Positions 13,072 to 22,714 of a stretch of DNA of 64,000 bases are shown here, piece after piece. The stretch is from Aphelenchoides besseyi. Its lineage: Eukaryota > Nematoda > Chromadorea > Rhabditida > Aphelenchoididae. A program made the position numbers and the translations under genes. The notes under the pieces were generated by a model. It was not told the origin of the DNA, did no database searches, and saw only the letters and a list, made by a program, of their open reading frames with translations. Each line of letters starts with the position of its first letter. Position 1 is the stretch's first letter. Location of the stretch: assembly GCA_024699855.1 (NCBI GenBank), contig JAMPIQ010000001.1, positions 4,216,001 through 4,280,000 of the forward strand. Reading direction: 5' to 3'.

Positions 13072-14270
13072 ATGCCGGTTCCCAGCCGCTCAAGAGTATA
13101 CGCGGAAGCAAATAACGAGAAACCACAAGACTATTGGAACTACGAAGCTCATCAAGTCGAATGGGGAAACATCGACGACTATCAGTTGGTGCGCAAGATC
13201 GGGCGTGGAAAGTACTCGGAGGTGTTCGAAGGAGTGAAGACGCCCAACGACGAGAAGATCGTGGTCAAGATTTTGAAGCCGGTGAAGAAGAAGAAGATCA
13301 AACGTGAGATCAAGATTCTGGAGAATTTGCGCGGTGGAACGAACGTCATCAACCTGCTCGACGTCGTCAAGGACCCGATTTCGCGTACTCCGGCCCTCAT
13401 CTTTGAGTACGTGAACAACACCGACTTCAAACAACTGTACCAGGCACTCACGGACTTTGAGATTCGTTACTACTTGTTCGAGATTCTGAAAGCTCTCGAC
13501 TTCTGTCATTCCATGGGAATCATGCATCGTGACGTGAAGCCGCACAACGTGATGATCGACCACTCGAAGCGTCAACTGCGTCTCATCGATTGGGGATTGG
13601 CCGAGTTCTACCATCCCGGTCAAGAGTACAACGTTCGAGTGGCTTCTCGCTACTTCAAAGGACCCGAATTGTTGGTTGATTATCAGGTGAATTCAATCGA
13701 TGTTTTTGATCCAAGACCGTTTGTTTAGTGTTATGACTACGCTCTTGACTTGTGGTCGTTAGGTTGTATGGTCGCTTCGATGATCTTTCGAAAAGAACCG
13801 TTCTTTCACGGTCACGATAACTACGATCAGGTAACTCGCGATCAGACTCTTGTTCTCATTTGTCTTTTAGTTAGTCAAAATTGCTAAGGTTCTCGGGACC
13901 GATGAGCTGTTTGTGTATATTGACAAATATCACATCAATTTGGATCCTCGTTTTAACGACATTCTTGGCCGGTAAGCCTCAATTTTTATCATTGGACAAT
14001 TCATTGGTTTTAGTCACTCGCGTAAACGTTGGGAACGTTTTATTCATGCCGAAAATCAACATCTCGTTTCCACGGAAGCCATCGACTTTCTTGACAAATT
14101 GCTTCGTTATGATCACGCAGAACGATTGACGGCTAAAGAAGCGATGGATCATCCGTATTTCGCGCCAGTTGTTGCCGAAGCCAATGGAACAAGACAAGTT
14201 AACAGTGAGTCCGAAGTTTTTATGGCGATTATTGACGACTTATTTTTCAGATGGAGCGGGTGATTACTAA
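13072..14270 (+). CDS. kin-3: Casein kinase 2 catalytic subunit alpha
   Basis: Five exons: 13072-13686, 13729-13830, 13871-13971, 14014-14204, 14251-14270, giving 342 residues. The sequence follows CK2alpha throughout: the Gly loop [11 protein letters not shown], catalytic-lysine segment [32 protein letters not shown] catalytic loop, [10 protein letters not shown] (the DWG form of DFG typical of CK2) and [19 protein letters not shown]. The later [17 protein letters not shown] and [12 protein letters not shown] segments are intact. It is the constitutively active Ser/Thr kinase acting on acidic sites, normally with the CK2beta dimer. ATG 13072 is chosen because it yields the family N-terminus [12 protein letters not shown] and lies just after an acceptor. 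The C-terminus is short: it ends NNGAGDY, lacking the longer tail of the C. elegans protein. AATAAA lies at 14424-14429. Confidence 0.97.
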
Positions 14271-14547
14271 GTTGATTATCTTTGGTCAAACTCGTTTATG
14301 TTTCTGGTTAAAGGTATCAATTTGTGCTAACCACGGCCAAGTGGAGATAATTGGCTGTTTCTTTTTCCTTATCGTACGCTTCCGTCTTTATGATTTGTAA
14401 ACTTGTTATTGCTGTTGGAGTTGAATAAAAGGAAAGTTCACTGGTATGCAGTTGATTGAAGATTCCACAGGAAGTGCCTTTTGATTCAAATCGACAAGTT
14501 ATGAAAACTGAAACACAAGGAAATCAAAAGTAGATGCTGAGAAGTGC
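14257..14547 (+). repeat. CK2alpha 3' end segment, present as inverted copy at 46433-46723
   Basis: From the last codons (GGT GAT TAC TAA) through the 3'UTR and poly(A) signal to GATGCTGAGAAGTGC, this 291-bp stretch reappears on the other strand at 46433-46723. Both copies have the same length, with scattered substitutions (for example TAC to TAT in the last codon). This copy is in its native gene; the other is displaced. Confidence 0.9.
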
Positions 14548-14943
14548 GAACGACGTTTTTGGACGATTTGACTCGGCTAGATTTTCGATGTCATCTCGTC
14601 TCTCTGTTGCCGCTTGAAGTGCAAGTGACTTAGTTTACGTTACAAAGTTAAGGTTTTGAGTATACGAAGCGTGATTTTGGGTTCGAAATCTACTTGTTGG
14701 AATACTTGCCGAAAGATATCAAGTAATTCTCATCTCTCCATATTTTGTCCCTCGTTAGATTCGAACTTTCAAAGACATTTGACCGTCCGGTTCTTATTTT
14801 TCCCCGCATTCTACGGTACGAATGTGATTCATAGGCTTTCAGAAGTTTTCTTATCTGTCTTTGGATTTCATCGTTCTCACAGTCTTTACCGTGATATTTC
14901 GAATGTCTTTTCAGAACTAATTTTGCATTTTCAGATAGAAAAT
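14548..14943. other. Gap between CK2alpha and LTA4H
   Basis: No exon recognised. A TTTTGCATTTTCAG acceptor ends at 14934, nine bases before the LTA4H ATG: either a 5'UTR intron or a spliced-leader acceptor. Confidence 0.4.
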
Positions 14944-17105
14944 ATGTGTCGTGATCCATCGACATGTGCGAACTACGACCAAGTTACGGTCAAACACATC
15001 CACTTGGATTGGAATGTGAACTTCGAAAAGAAGTTGATCGAGGGAAGGACGGTTCTGGACATCGAAGCAGTTCAAAGCACCGCCCATGTGGTAAGCAATT
15101 GAGAATGTTTGTGGGCTATTTCTGGGTTTCAGTTATTGGACATTTGCGATGTCGAGGTTTCTGCAGTGCAATTCAAGGGATCGTCGGTTGAATACAAAAT
15201 CGAAGACAACGGTGCTCTCGGACAAAAACTTTTGATTGAACTCGGCAACCGATTGCAGAAAGGAGACAAAGAGTGGGTTTATGTTCGACATTGAATTCAC
15301 TTGTTGATTCAGAAAAGTTCACTTGACATACACGACGAGTAAGAACGGAGCCACGGCATTACAGTTCATGGAAAAACAGCTGACAGCCGACAAAAAAGCA
15401 CCGTATCTCTACAGTCAATGCCAAGCCATTCACGCTCGTTCGATTGTTCCGTGTATGGATACCCCGGCAGTCAAACAAACTTATTCGGCCGAAGTTTCCG
15501 TTCCAAGTGGATTGGTTTGTCTGATGAGTGGATTAGCAAATGGATCGGAGACGCGTGGAGATCGAACGCTCTTCCGGTCCAATCAACCGGTCGAGATTCC
15601 CAGCTACTTAATTGCAATTGTTGTTGGAGCAATGGAGTCGCGCGATATCAGCACGCGTTGTCGAGTTTGGGCTGAAGCGTCGGTTCTCGAGAAGGCTCAT
15701 GACGAGTTTCGAGACACCGAATTGATGTTACAAGCAGCTGAAGGATTGATGGGCGAGTTTGAATGGAAACGGTAAGCTAAATAAGACAAAAATAAGAAAC
15801 TTTGGGACTTTCAGTTACGATCTTGTTGTTCTACCACCATCATTTCCATACGGTTAGTTTTCTTGTTTTTGATTGAATCATCGATTTGTAGGTGGAATGG
15901 AAAACCCCTGTCTCACGTTCGTTACTCCAGCACTCATTGTTGGAGATCGTTCGTTGGCCAACGTCATTGCACACGAAATCACTCACTCCTACACCGGAAA
16001 TTTGGTCACGAACGCGAGTTGGGAACATTTCTGGTAAGAAACAGGTGCAGTTGATTGTCATTATAAGTTTTTAGGCTGAATGAGGGCTTTACAGTTTTTG
16101 TTGAGCGTAAGATTCTTGGTCGATTGTACGGCGAAAAAGAACGAGATTTTGCGAGTATCACTGGTTGGGAAGATCGTTTATTGAAGTGCATTAACGAGAT
16201 TTTCTCACCTTTACATGAATATACAAAGCTAGTTCCTCAATTAGGCAACAACAATCCAAATGATGCGTTCTCTGTTCTTCCATACGAAAAAGCAAGTTGC
16301 AGCGTAATCATAAATATTACTAAATGTTTCTAGGGCTCCGCATTTTTGTTGTATTTGGAACAACAACTCGGAAGCAAAGAGAGATTCGAAGAGATGTTCA
16401 AGGCGTATATCAAGAAATACCGCCGTCAGTCGATTGTCACAAATGATTGGGTCGAGTTTTTGAAGACCTTTTTTTCGGACAAGAAAGACGTTCTGGACAA
16501 CATTGATTTTGATTCGTGGTTGTACAAACCGGGACTTCCACCAAATAAACCAAAGTGAGTTAGAAAGAAATGTTTGTTAATGCGAGCGTTTCAGTTTCGA
16601 TCAGAGCTTAGTAGCTGAGTGTATTCAGTTAGCTGAACGTTGGTCTTCTGCCGATTTGAAATCGTTGGGCAAAGAAGACGTCGAACAATTTCGCAAATTG
16701 TCGTCAAATCAGAAAATCAAAACCCTGAATGCAATTGAAATGGTAGGTATTTGATTATGACAAAATATCGCAGTCAGTTTCTAGGGTCCTGCTTTGGCTC
16801 ATGATCGAATTGAACTGATGGGTAAAGCTTACGAATTGGATCAAAGTACAAATATGAAAATTATGTTTGCGTATATCCTTATTGGACTGAAAGCTGAATG
16901 GCCACCAATAATCGAGAAGGCATTGAAATTCGTCTCGTCGTTTGGTGGACTGACAACTTTGCGTCAAGTTTACAAAAAGTTGTTTAAATGGTCCGCAAGT
17001 CGCGAGTTGGCGATCCAAACTTTCGAGAAGAATCGACCGTTCATGCATCCGATTACCATTCATGGAGTTACGATGGAGCTCAAAAACCTCGAGAACAAAG
17101 GCTGA
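14944..17105 (+). CDS. LTA4H: Leukotriene A4 hydrolase-type aminopeptidase (peptidase family M1)
   Basis: Nine exons: 14944-15090, 15133-15272, 15313-15771, 15815-15852, 15892-16033, 16075-16291, 16334-16554, 16595-16742, 16785-17105. They encode 610 residues, nearly the length of human LTA4H. Diagnostic pieces are [20 protein letters not shown], the exopeptidase motif GGMENP, the zinc site HEITH with its third ligand in NEGFTVFVE, the VLPYEKG segment, and the C-terminal helical domain (WLYKPGLPP). The family is a cytosolic zinc aminopeptidase, in vertebrates also hydrolysing leukotriene A4. Whether the epoxide hydrolase activity exists here cannot be told. Intron 6 uses a GC donor (AAA|GCAAGT), fixed by the PYEK|GSAF reading. 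Poly(A) signal AATAAA at 17138-17143. Confidence 0.95.
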
Positions 17106-17297
17106 GTTGATTAGATGCATAATGTTTGTTGTTGTTAAATAAAGTATTGTTATCATAATCACAAGGACAACTGTTAAAAACACCTGAAGTATATAATTAG
17201 CAAACAATCTTAATTCAATTAGAAACAACCAACGAGGAGAACGCTTGGCAATCAAGCCACGATTGGAGATTGCTGCTTTCCCATCAAATTTATTGCG

Positions 17298-18132
17298 CTA
17301 ACAAACTCTATTATTTTCTAAGTCAATTGTGGTTAGTCGAATGATCTCAGCTCTCGTGTGGCAAGTAGTATATGGTGGACATTTTTGGCACGGCGGTTTC
17401 GGCGGCGGACCCGGCAATAAGACTCCGTCTCTTCCCGGCGGCCCTGAAAAACGTTCAGTGATCTGCAATCTTCGACAATCAATTCCCTGGATTTCCCGGT
17501 CTTCCTAAAGCCAATCGATTAGCTCGGCTGCTTCTCTTTCCACTTACCCGGTGCTCCCGGTCGCCCATCACGCCCCGGCGGACCCTGCAAAGACTCCGAA
17601 TTCAATCGAATAAGACCAAACTCACCGGAGGTCCCGGCGGTCCAACTTGACACGTACAACAACTACCACCTTGCGGGTTGCCGGACATTCCCGGCGCCGA
17701 ACCGTGCGAATACGCCGGCTGTGCATCGTAGGTCTGACGACGAGTTCGATCCATAGTTGCTACGGTCGGGAGTCCAGAAACCGTCTGAATCTGCACCATC
17801 TCTTTTTACCTACAAACAATCAAATCGACCACTCCACCGCTACAACTCACATGTCTCTCGATCTCGTCTAAACCAATTATTGCAATGACTGAAAGCAGTG
17901 AGTGCAAACTCACTTTACAGAAGTCGACTTCATTCTGCATAAACGACTGAACACTTTGAATGTGATTGTAAACAATCGGCAACGTGATGGCACACGCCAA
18001 AACCGAAATCGTCGCAAAAGCAACCGCACAAATGGCCACAGCGACCGCTTCTTCTCCACCGACGATGTGGACGTCGCTGTGTCGGTGATCTCCGTTACGT
18101 GCATCTCGTCGACTGACTAAAAGACCGAACAA
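17298..18132 (-). CDS. Nematode cuticle collagen, possibly decaying; 5' end unresolved
   Basis: Minus-strand exons: about 18132-17924, 17867-17851, 17809-17626, 17584-17548, 17504-17487, 17443-17298. The first carries the cuticle-collagen N-terminal membrane segment (VAVAICAVAFATISVLACAI, then NHIQSVQSFMQNEVDFCK). The following exons give KTRSRDM, a linker, CCTCQVGPPGPP and a short Gly-X-Y stretch. The Cys-rich end reads PPCQKCPPYTTC. Collagens of this class are secreted into the hypodermal cuticle as trimers. Three oddities: no in-frame ATG is found for the first exon; the most natural junction at 17851/17809 reads AT|G TAA, where relatives usually have Trp; and intron 5 starts with GG rather than GT. 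The triple-helical part is very short. It may be a pseudogene or contain sequence errors. Confidence 0.75.
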
Positions 18133-18281
18133 CCGCTCATACTTTTATTTTGGAGTTCATCTTCGGTTTTCGAGATCGCCGAAACAAAACGCGATTTGGG
18201 TTAATGGAACGCAAACGCAGCAATCGCTTTGGAATGCTCGTCAGTCGAACCGACGAGCTCAGTCACTTTTCTTCTAACTTC

Positions 18282-18678
18282 TCATCCATCGCACTTGTCA
18301 CTTCTGAAATCTGATTGCATCACCTTCTTTCTCACCAATCACTCACATCGAAACGTACGGAACCATCGGCACAAAAGCTTCTCGTTGACCCTCGACATAA
18401 AACTTCCCGTTGGCTCCCGACTGAACTTCGCCCAACTTCTCGTCTGGACGTCTGAAATAAACGAGTACCTAACGAGCGTGATTGCGACTTACAGAACATC
18501 GTAATCGAACAGTTCAATGTGCTGAAAACCCTTCATTTGATTATCCATTCCTCGATCTTACCGCTCCTTCGTAGGGATCGTTGTTGCAGAACAAACTGCC
18601 ACTTACTGCCGTGTGATAGACCGGCAATCCAACGGCAATCGCAGAGCAGAGACCGAAAACGAGCAATTGGATGAACAT
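18282..18678 (-). CDS. Transthyretin-like family secreted protein with early stop
   Basis: Minus-strand exons 18678-18562, 18521-18493, 18451-18347 and 18303-18282 give a signal peptide (MFIQLLVFGLCSAIA). SGSLFCNNDPYEGAHIELFD, GEVQSGANGKFYVEG and PMVPYVSISDKCD follow. This beta-sandwich pattern (G-x-L-x-C, then D-G-x-F near a later Cys) is the nematode transthyretin-like (TTR) family of secreted proteins. The frame meets TGA at 18284-18282, yet stays open and protein-like beyond it (EVRRKVTELVGSTDEHSKA) to a TAA at 18203-18201. The final beta strands would therefore be lost, or a base differs here. It lies just upstream of the collagen in the same orientation. Confidence 0.75.
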
Positions 18679-19398
18679 ATTCGAGTGGAATGAGCGAAAC
18701 CATCAACCGACACTCCAAATGAAATAACACAATGTAAACAGCAATCGTGACCTTTAGACTCATCGTTGAATCGAGGGACTCTACACATTCCATTCAATAA
18801 CATACACGGCAATCATTGTTTTTGAAATCACAACAAAACACTCGTGAATGTGTTGCAGTAAAGAACCAATCAGATCAAATTTGAGTTGTTTACAGCTAAG
18901 GAAAGTGCAATTTGAAAATATCCTTATACTTCTCGTTTCAATAAAAAAATTTCGACGGAAAGCGAACTGCAACTCAATGGAAACTTTCGAATCGATTTTT
19001 GCCGCGACCTCTTTGCTTCGGAGCTCACGGTCCCAGAACGCAAAGTCGTAGGTCTCCACTGACTGTTAGGCTGAAAATTCAGTTCGCTGATCGAAAATCT
19101 TCTTCGAATCGTTTTGTTCCAAAGCTTCGATTTCTTTGCTTCCAAGTTCCTGACAACTGTGGAAACTGAAATTGCTTCCGTTCATGTTTGCGTGCACATT
19201 ATCGGACGGTCAACACAAGGAAGAAAATCTCGAGTCAAACTCCCGTGTGATCTGCGGGTTGCGGTTTTGAGGACCAAATCGATTGCTTTTCGTCTTCGTT
19301 ACAATTCTCGTTGTTTTTCAGCTGAAAACTCATTTGTTATTTCCAGTTGTAGTCGCGCCAAACCGTTCGATTGACGTTCGACGGTTTTTCGTTGGTGG
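18679..19398. other. Intergenic region upstream of TTR-like gene and of the next plus-strand gene
   Basis: Divergent promoter region. TTTTTCAG (19321) and TTTCCAG (19346) acceptor-like sites hint at a 5' exon or leader of the downstream gene, but no coding exon could be fixed. Confidence 0.35.
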
Positions 19399-20155
19399 GT
19401 GGACAAGCTAGTCAGCTCGTTTCTGGACACCAGTGACTGTGCCCTCAAGGACGAAAACATCACCGGTAACTCGTGGTCCAGCGAAGTGTTCCAACTCGAC
19501 ATGAATGGCGCACGCTGTTTTTCCACTCTCCAACAGCTTTTCGATCCGACGAACGGCGATTGTTTTGGCGGTGTGCGTGTCTTCTTAAATCTGCTGAACA
19601 ACGAAAAACAACGCAAACCAATGGAAAGTTTTGGGTTCCAGTTTGCGGCCGAGAAGGCGAACTACGAAGACATCTATCAGAGCGGTAAGTCGACCTTCAT
19701 TTCCTATTTTTGAGCTCTGTGTTTAGATTTCGGATCTTTTCCCGAAGTTCTTTGGAGTGATAGCAAGCTCAAAGAGCTGCAAGAGATGGGGATGACTTTC
19801 ATTTGCTGTGCAATTCGTCCTTTACGTCATAGTAAAATCAACGACTGGGAGCCGATGCCCGGATTGCCACGTCCCACTCGTTTGGCGCTGGAGCTCGTGG
19901 ATCCGAACGAGCAGCCGATCAAACTTTGTTTGTCCGCCGTTGGGTCACCAAAAGAGAAGTTGAAAGTGCGGCTTACAAAGGAAGTGCACGAATTTACGGT
20001 GGGATTTCGGAACGAGCGATAGCTCATTCGAAGCGCCTCAAAAAGTTGCTGTTAGAAAGTTGTCTTCGTTTTATCCGAGGGGCACGCTAGAACGCTCCAA
20101 AGTTTGCGCTAATTTAATTACAATTCACTTTCAGAAATTGAGTCATAGAAAGTGT

Positions 20156-20228
20156 GCTGCGGTGGCCGAGCGGTTAAGCGGCCTACCTGCAGAAGATCTT
20201 TTTTGCGGGTTGCGATTTCGAATTCTTC
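20156..20228 (+). other. tRNA-like Pol III head (not a functional tRNA)
   Basis: Begins GCTGCGGTGGCCGAGCGGTT like a tRNA-Ser/Leu 5' half, but the anticodon arm and 3' acceptor strand do not pair. Read as a tRNA-derived SINE promoter. Confidence 0.45.
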
Positions 20229-20364
20229 GATTGTGATTTCAAGCGCTTGCATTGGATCTAGCAAAACAACCCCAAAAAAGTCGATTGGAACCCTTGCAGT
20301 CACCTAGCGTTCACTCTTTTCCCCTTCTGATTTTCGAATGCAAAACAGGAACCCGCACTTGGCA

Positions 20365-20446
20365 ATCGACGAAATCGAACCCGCGACCCCCAAAAGAAGA
20401 GCGCTTTCGCAAGCAGATCGCTTACTCGTTGCGCCACCACCGCACA
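20365..20446 (-). other. Second tRNA-like Pol III head, opposite strand
   Basis: Minus-strand GTGCGGTGGTGGCGCAACGA followed about 50 bases later by GCGGGTTCGATTTC gives A- and B-box-like blocks. No complete cloverleaf is seen. Confidence 0.45.
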
Positions 20447-21206
20447 TTTTTTCTTGCCTATTATCTGGAAGACTATAGTTCGGCCTAAATTCAAAGCGTT
20501 CTAGCGTGCTGTAGCGTGCCCCTCGGATAAAACGAAGACAACTTACTAACAGCAACTTTTTGAGGTGCTTCGAATGAGCTATCGCTCGTTCCGAAATCCC
20601 ACCGTAAATTCGAGCACTTCCCTTGTTAGTAAGCAGTTGACAATCGAGAATCATTCGTTCAAAGTGGAAATTAAATCGATGAAGATCAAAAACGCTCATG
20701 GAGCCGATTACTATGGTTTCTGATGACTCCAATACCATTGATGATCATTGTGCTTTCAGATTACATCGTGATTTTGTTGAATGAAGGAGAGAAGTCAGCA
20801 GACGCGTGGAGTTGCACCGCGTGGTTGGAAGTTCAGCGTAAGAAATGGACCGTTCAATCGCACAAGAACGGTAAACGAACTGGAAGATGTTGTGACTATA
20901 ATCAGATGCCTGGTTTAAAACGGATTCTTTGCCCATTTGCTACGAATGAAACCATCATTTGTCAGTCAGCAGGTCCAGCAAATGCTCTTCGCGAGTTCGT
21001 TGGCAACAGCGATGTTCATCTTTGCATCATTTTCCGTCCATTGTATGCTGATTTGCCGGTTGTTGGACCGCCATGTGCATTTGCGAAGAATGAAAACACT
21101 CTTCAAGATCTGAAGCTTACGAACGATTTGCAAGACGCGAAAGACAAGAAAAATGATGAGGGAGTTGAGGAGAATGCAGGGGAGCTTCTCGATGCCTAAA
21201 AAAGAA

Positions 21207-22091
21207 AGTGCAAATTCTTTTGTTTACACTAACCAACTCGGCTTCGTTTCGGCCCAATAACAAAAGTTATGGGTATTCACGTTGCCATGAATCTCAAAAT
21301 GAGCTTCGTCCGAAAAGAGAATGTTTTTGAAAAATTGTGGTTGCGCTTCGATGAGATCAAGAATTTGATAAGCGTGATTGATGCGACTTTCGAAATTAGC
21401 GGGTGTCAACTCCTGAATGATCCTCATCTTGTAAGGATGAAAATTCGAATCCTGAAGATTTCAAGCAGGTTAAAAAGAACAAAAAAACTCACTTTCAAGA
21501 TACGGTGAACAGAGTCTTTAGAAATCCCTACAGCAAGTCCAAGTGCGCGAACAGACTGATTCGGATCTTCACAAATCAAGCGCAGAACCTCTGCTACCGT
21601 ATCCTCCGTACGCGCCGTGCTCAGAAACAAAGAGATAAAGAACCAAAATCAGACAAACCATGAATTTTCTCTTTGTTGCCTGTTGGAGTGACCGCGCTCC
21701 AAAAACTCGTTCATCCAACGCAGCGAAATTCTAAGCATCGGGAACAGACGCACGAACAGCAAGACCGTAGTGACTTCGAAAACGGCGCTGAACAGTCCTC
21801 GGACTTTTGCACTTGGCAAACACAAGAACACAAAATGCCTTTTCTTGGGGTGACCAACTCATGACAGCAAATAACAAACGAAGAAGAATGAAATTTTGAT
21901 TGAATGGAAAAGCTGTCACTTCAGAATTTTTCATTTTTCGATGAATTCTGACTGGAATTCTAACAGATAAATAATAAAAAAATATAATTTCCAGGAACTG
22001 GCTACTGAATACAAAAAACCGCATCAAAAACGGTTTATTAACAACGGAGTAATAAGCTCGCGAAAATCGGACTTTTGGCTGAGACACCCTG
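21207..22091 (-). pseudogene. Truncated mariner-like (DUF4817/DDE_3 type) transposase relic
   Basis: Reading minus from a TIR-like end at 22091 (CAGGGTGTCTCAGC, flanking TA at 22092-22093), pieces in three frames give the DUF4817 helix-turn-helix (MSWSPQEKAFCVLVFAKCKS). They continue with LRWMNEFLERG, a second DNA-binding part (DPNQSVRALGLAVGISKDSVH) and the start of the catalytic core (ILFSDEAHFEIHGNVNTHN, first Asp present). It stops near 21207, so the second and third catalytic residues and the other TIR are missing. At least two frameshifts. It sits directly after the stop of the upstream gene. Confidence 0.8.
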
Positions 22092-22183
22092 TAGTTGCGG
22101 TTTGCGTGTGCGCGAAAAGTAGTCGCGTTTTAAGTTTCCTTCGTATAGGATGTTCATGATTTGTTTTCGGATTGTCAGGAAAA

Positions 22184-22502
22184 ATGTAAGTTGGATTAGA
22201 TCATAGATTAATCTGAGTTTAGGGACGGCAAAGAAATTATTCGTGAGCAAAAGGAGACAATTCTTCAACATGAAAGAACTATCGAACGGAAAGATCAAAT
22301 AATTGCCGAGTGTTAACAAAGGTTGCGACAGAAAGACGAGCTGATACAGCAACTGCAGAACAAAAACCAGGTTAGATCTGTTTTTTATTATGCTAATTGT
22401 GTATTTTAGGCGAATCGCGTCACAGAATGGAGAGGCTATTTCATCTCAGCTGTGGCTGGGATAGCCGTAAATAAAGTGTTTGAAATGTGGAACAAAGAAT
22501 AG
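22184..22502 (+). pseudogene. Micro-gene family copy A (split-ATG, coiled coil plus hydrophobic tail), nonsense-bearing
   Basis: AT at 22184-22185, intron with GTAAGTTGGATTAG, exon 2 at 22223-22370, exon 3 at 22410-22502. Joining gives MDGKEIIREQKETILQHERT..., a heptad-like charged helix, then TEWRGYFISAVAGIAVNKVF and MWNKE. TAA at 22314-22316 interrupts exon 2. Exon lengths and phases match copy B exactly (148-nt exon 2, phase 0 into exon 3), which supports the model. It lies between a mariner relic and a Helitron, in the Helitron's orientation. Function unknown. Confidence 0.6.
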
Positions 22503-22714
22503 AAAATTCACTTAATGTGTTTCTGTTGTTGATCAATAAAAAATTTTGTCTTGAGAAAAGTAGTTCGAGAAGGAACGACTTGCTAATCGATGGATTTGAT
22601 TGTCGACACGAATCAACAGGTCCTTCTTCTCCAATGCATCACTGCTCACTTCTACGCTAATCAGATGCAATCGGGCATCATCGGAAATGACTTCGAACTC
22701 TGAAAACAAGTCCA

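Larger units (their letters stand above)
19971..20634. mobile_element. 664-bp insertion with about 125-bp terminal inverted repeats and two opposed tRNA-like heads
   Basis: The ends read GCTTAC...GTAAGC. The sequence from 19971 to about 20095 matches the reverse complement of about 20505-20634 with few differences. Inside, two Pol III-like units face each other. On plus, 20156-20225 has an A-box-like TGGCCGAGCGG and a B-box-like GATTTCGAATTC. On minus, 20436-20371 has an A-box-like TGGCGCAACGAGT and a B-box-like GGGTTCGATTTC. No open frame of note, so it is non-autonomous. It resembles two tRNA-derived SINE heads fused as a foldback element. Confidence 0.7.
19399..21199 (+). pseudogene. Unrecognised gene interrupted by an inverted-repeat insertion
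   Basis: Coding pieces: about 19399-19684 (ATG 19501 is the first internal Met; the real start is probably in an unseen exon), 19727 to about 19970, 20635-20715 and 20760-21199. The exon joined by phase at 19684/19727 and 20715/20760 is firm. The protein has Cys-rich segments, ending in an acidic tail (KKNDEGVEENAGELLDA); no family recognised. Between 19971 and 20634 the coding frame is broken by an insertion whose left repeat adds RNER and a stop at 20022. Flanking sequence before (SPKEKLKV) and after (QLTIENHSFKVEIKSM) looks like one continuous domain. Removal of the insertion from RNA would need unusual splice sites, so the allele is probably broken. Confidence 0.55.

Noticed and set aside
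13066..13072. Start of CK2alpha at TTG 13066 (MAMPVP)
   Set aside because: ATG at 13072 gives the family N-terminus and lies just after a splice acceptor; TTG starts are not expected in a nematode.
18781..19145. Minus-strand gene upstream of the TTR-like gene
   Set aside because: Overlapping frames lacked start context and protein-like composition.
20156..20228. A genuine tRNA-Ser gene
   Set aside because: Only the 5' half and box-like motifs fit; anticodon arm and acceptor pairing fail.
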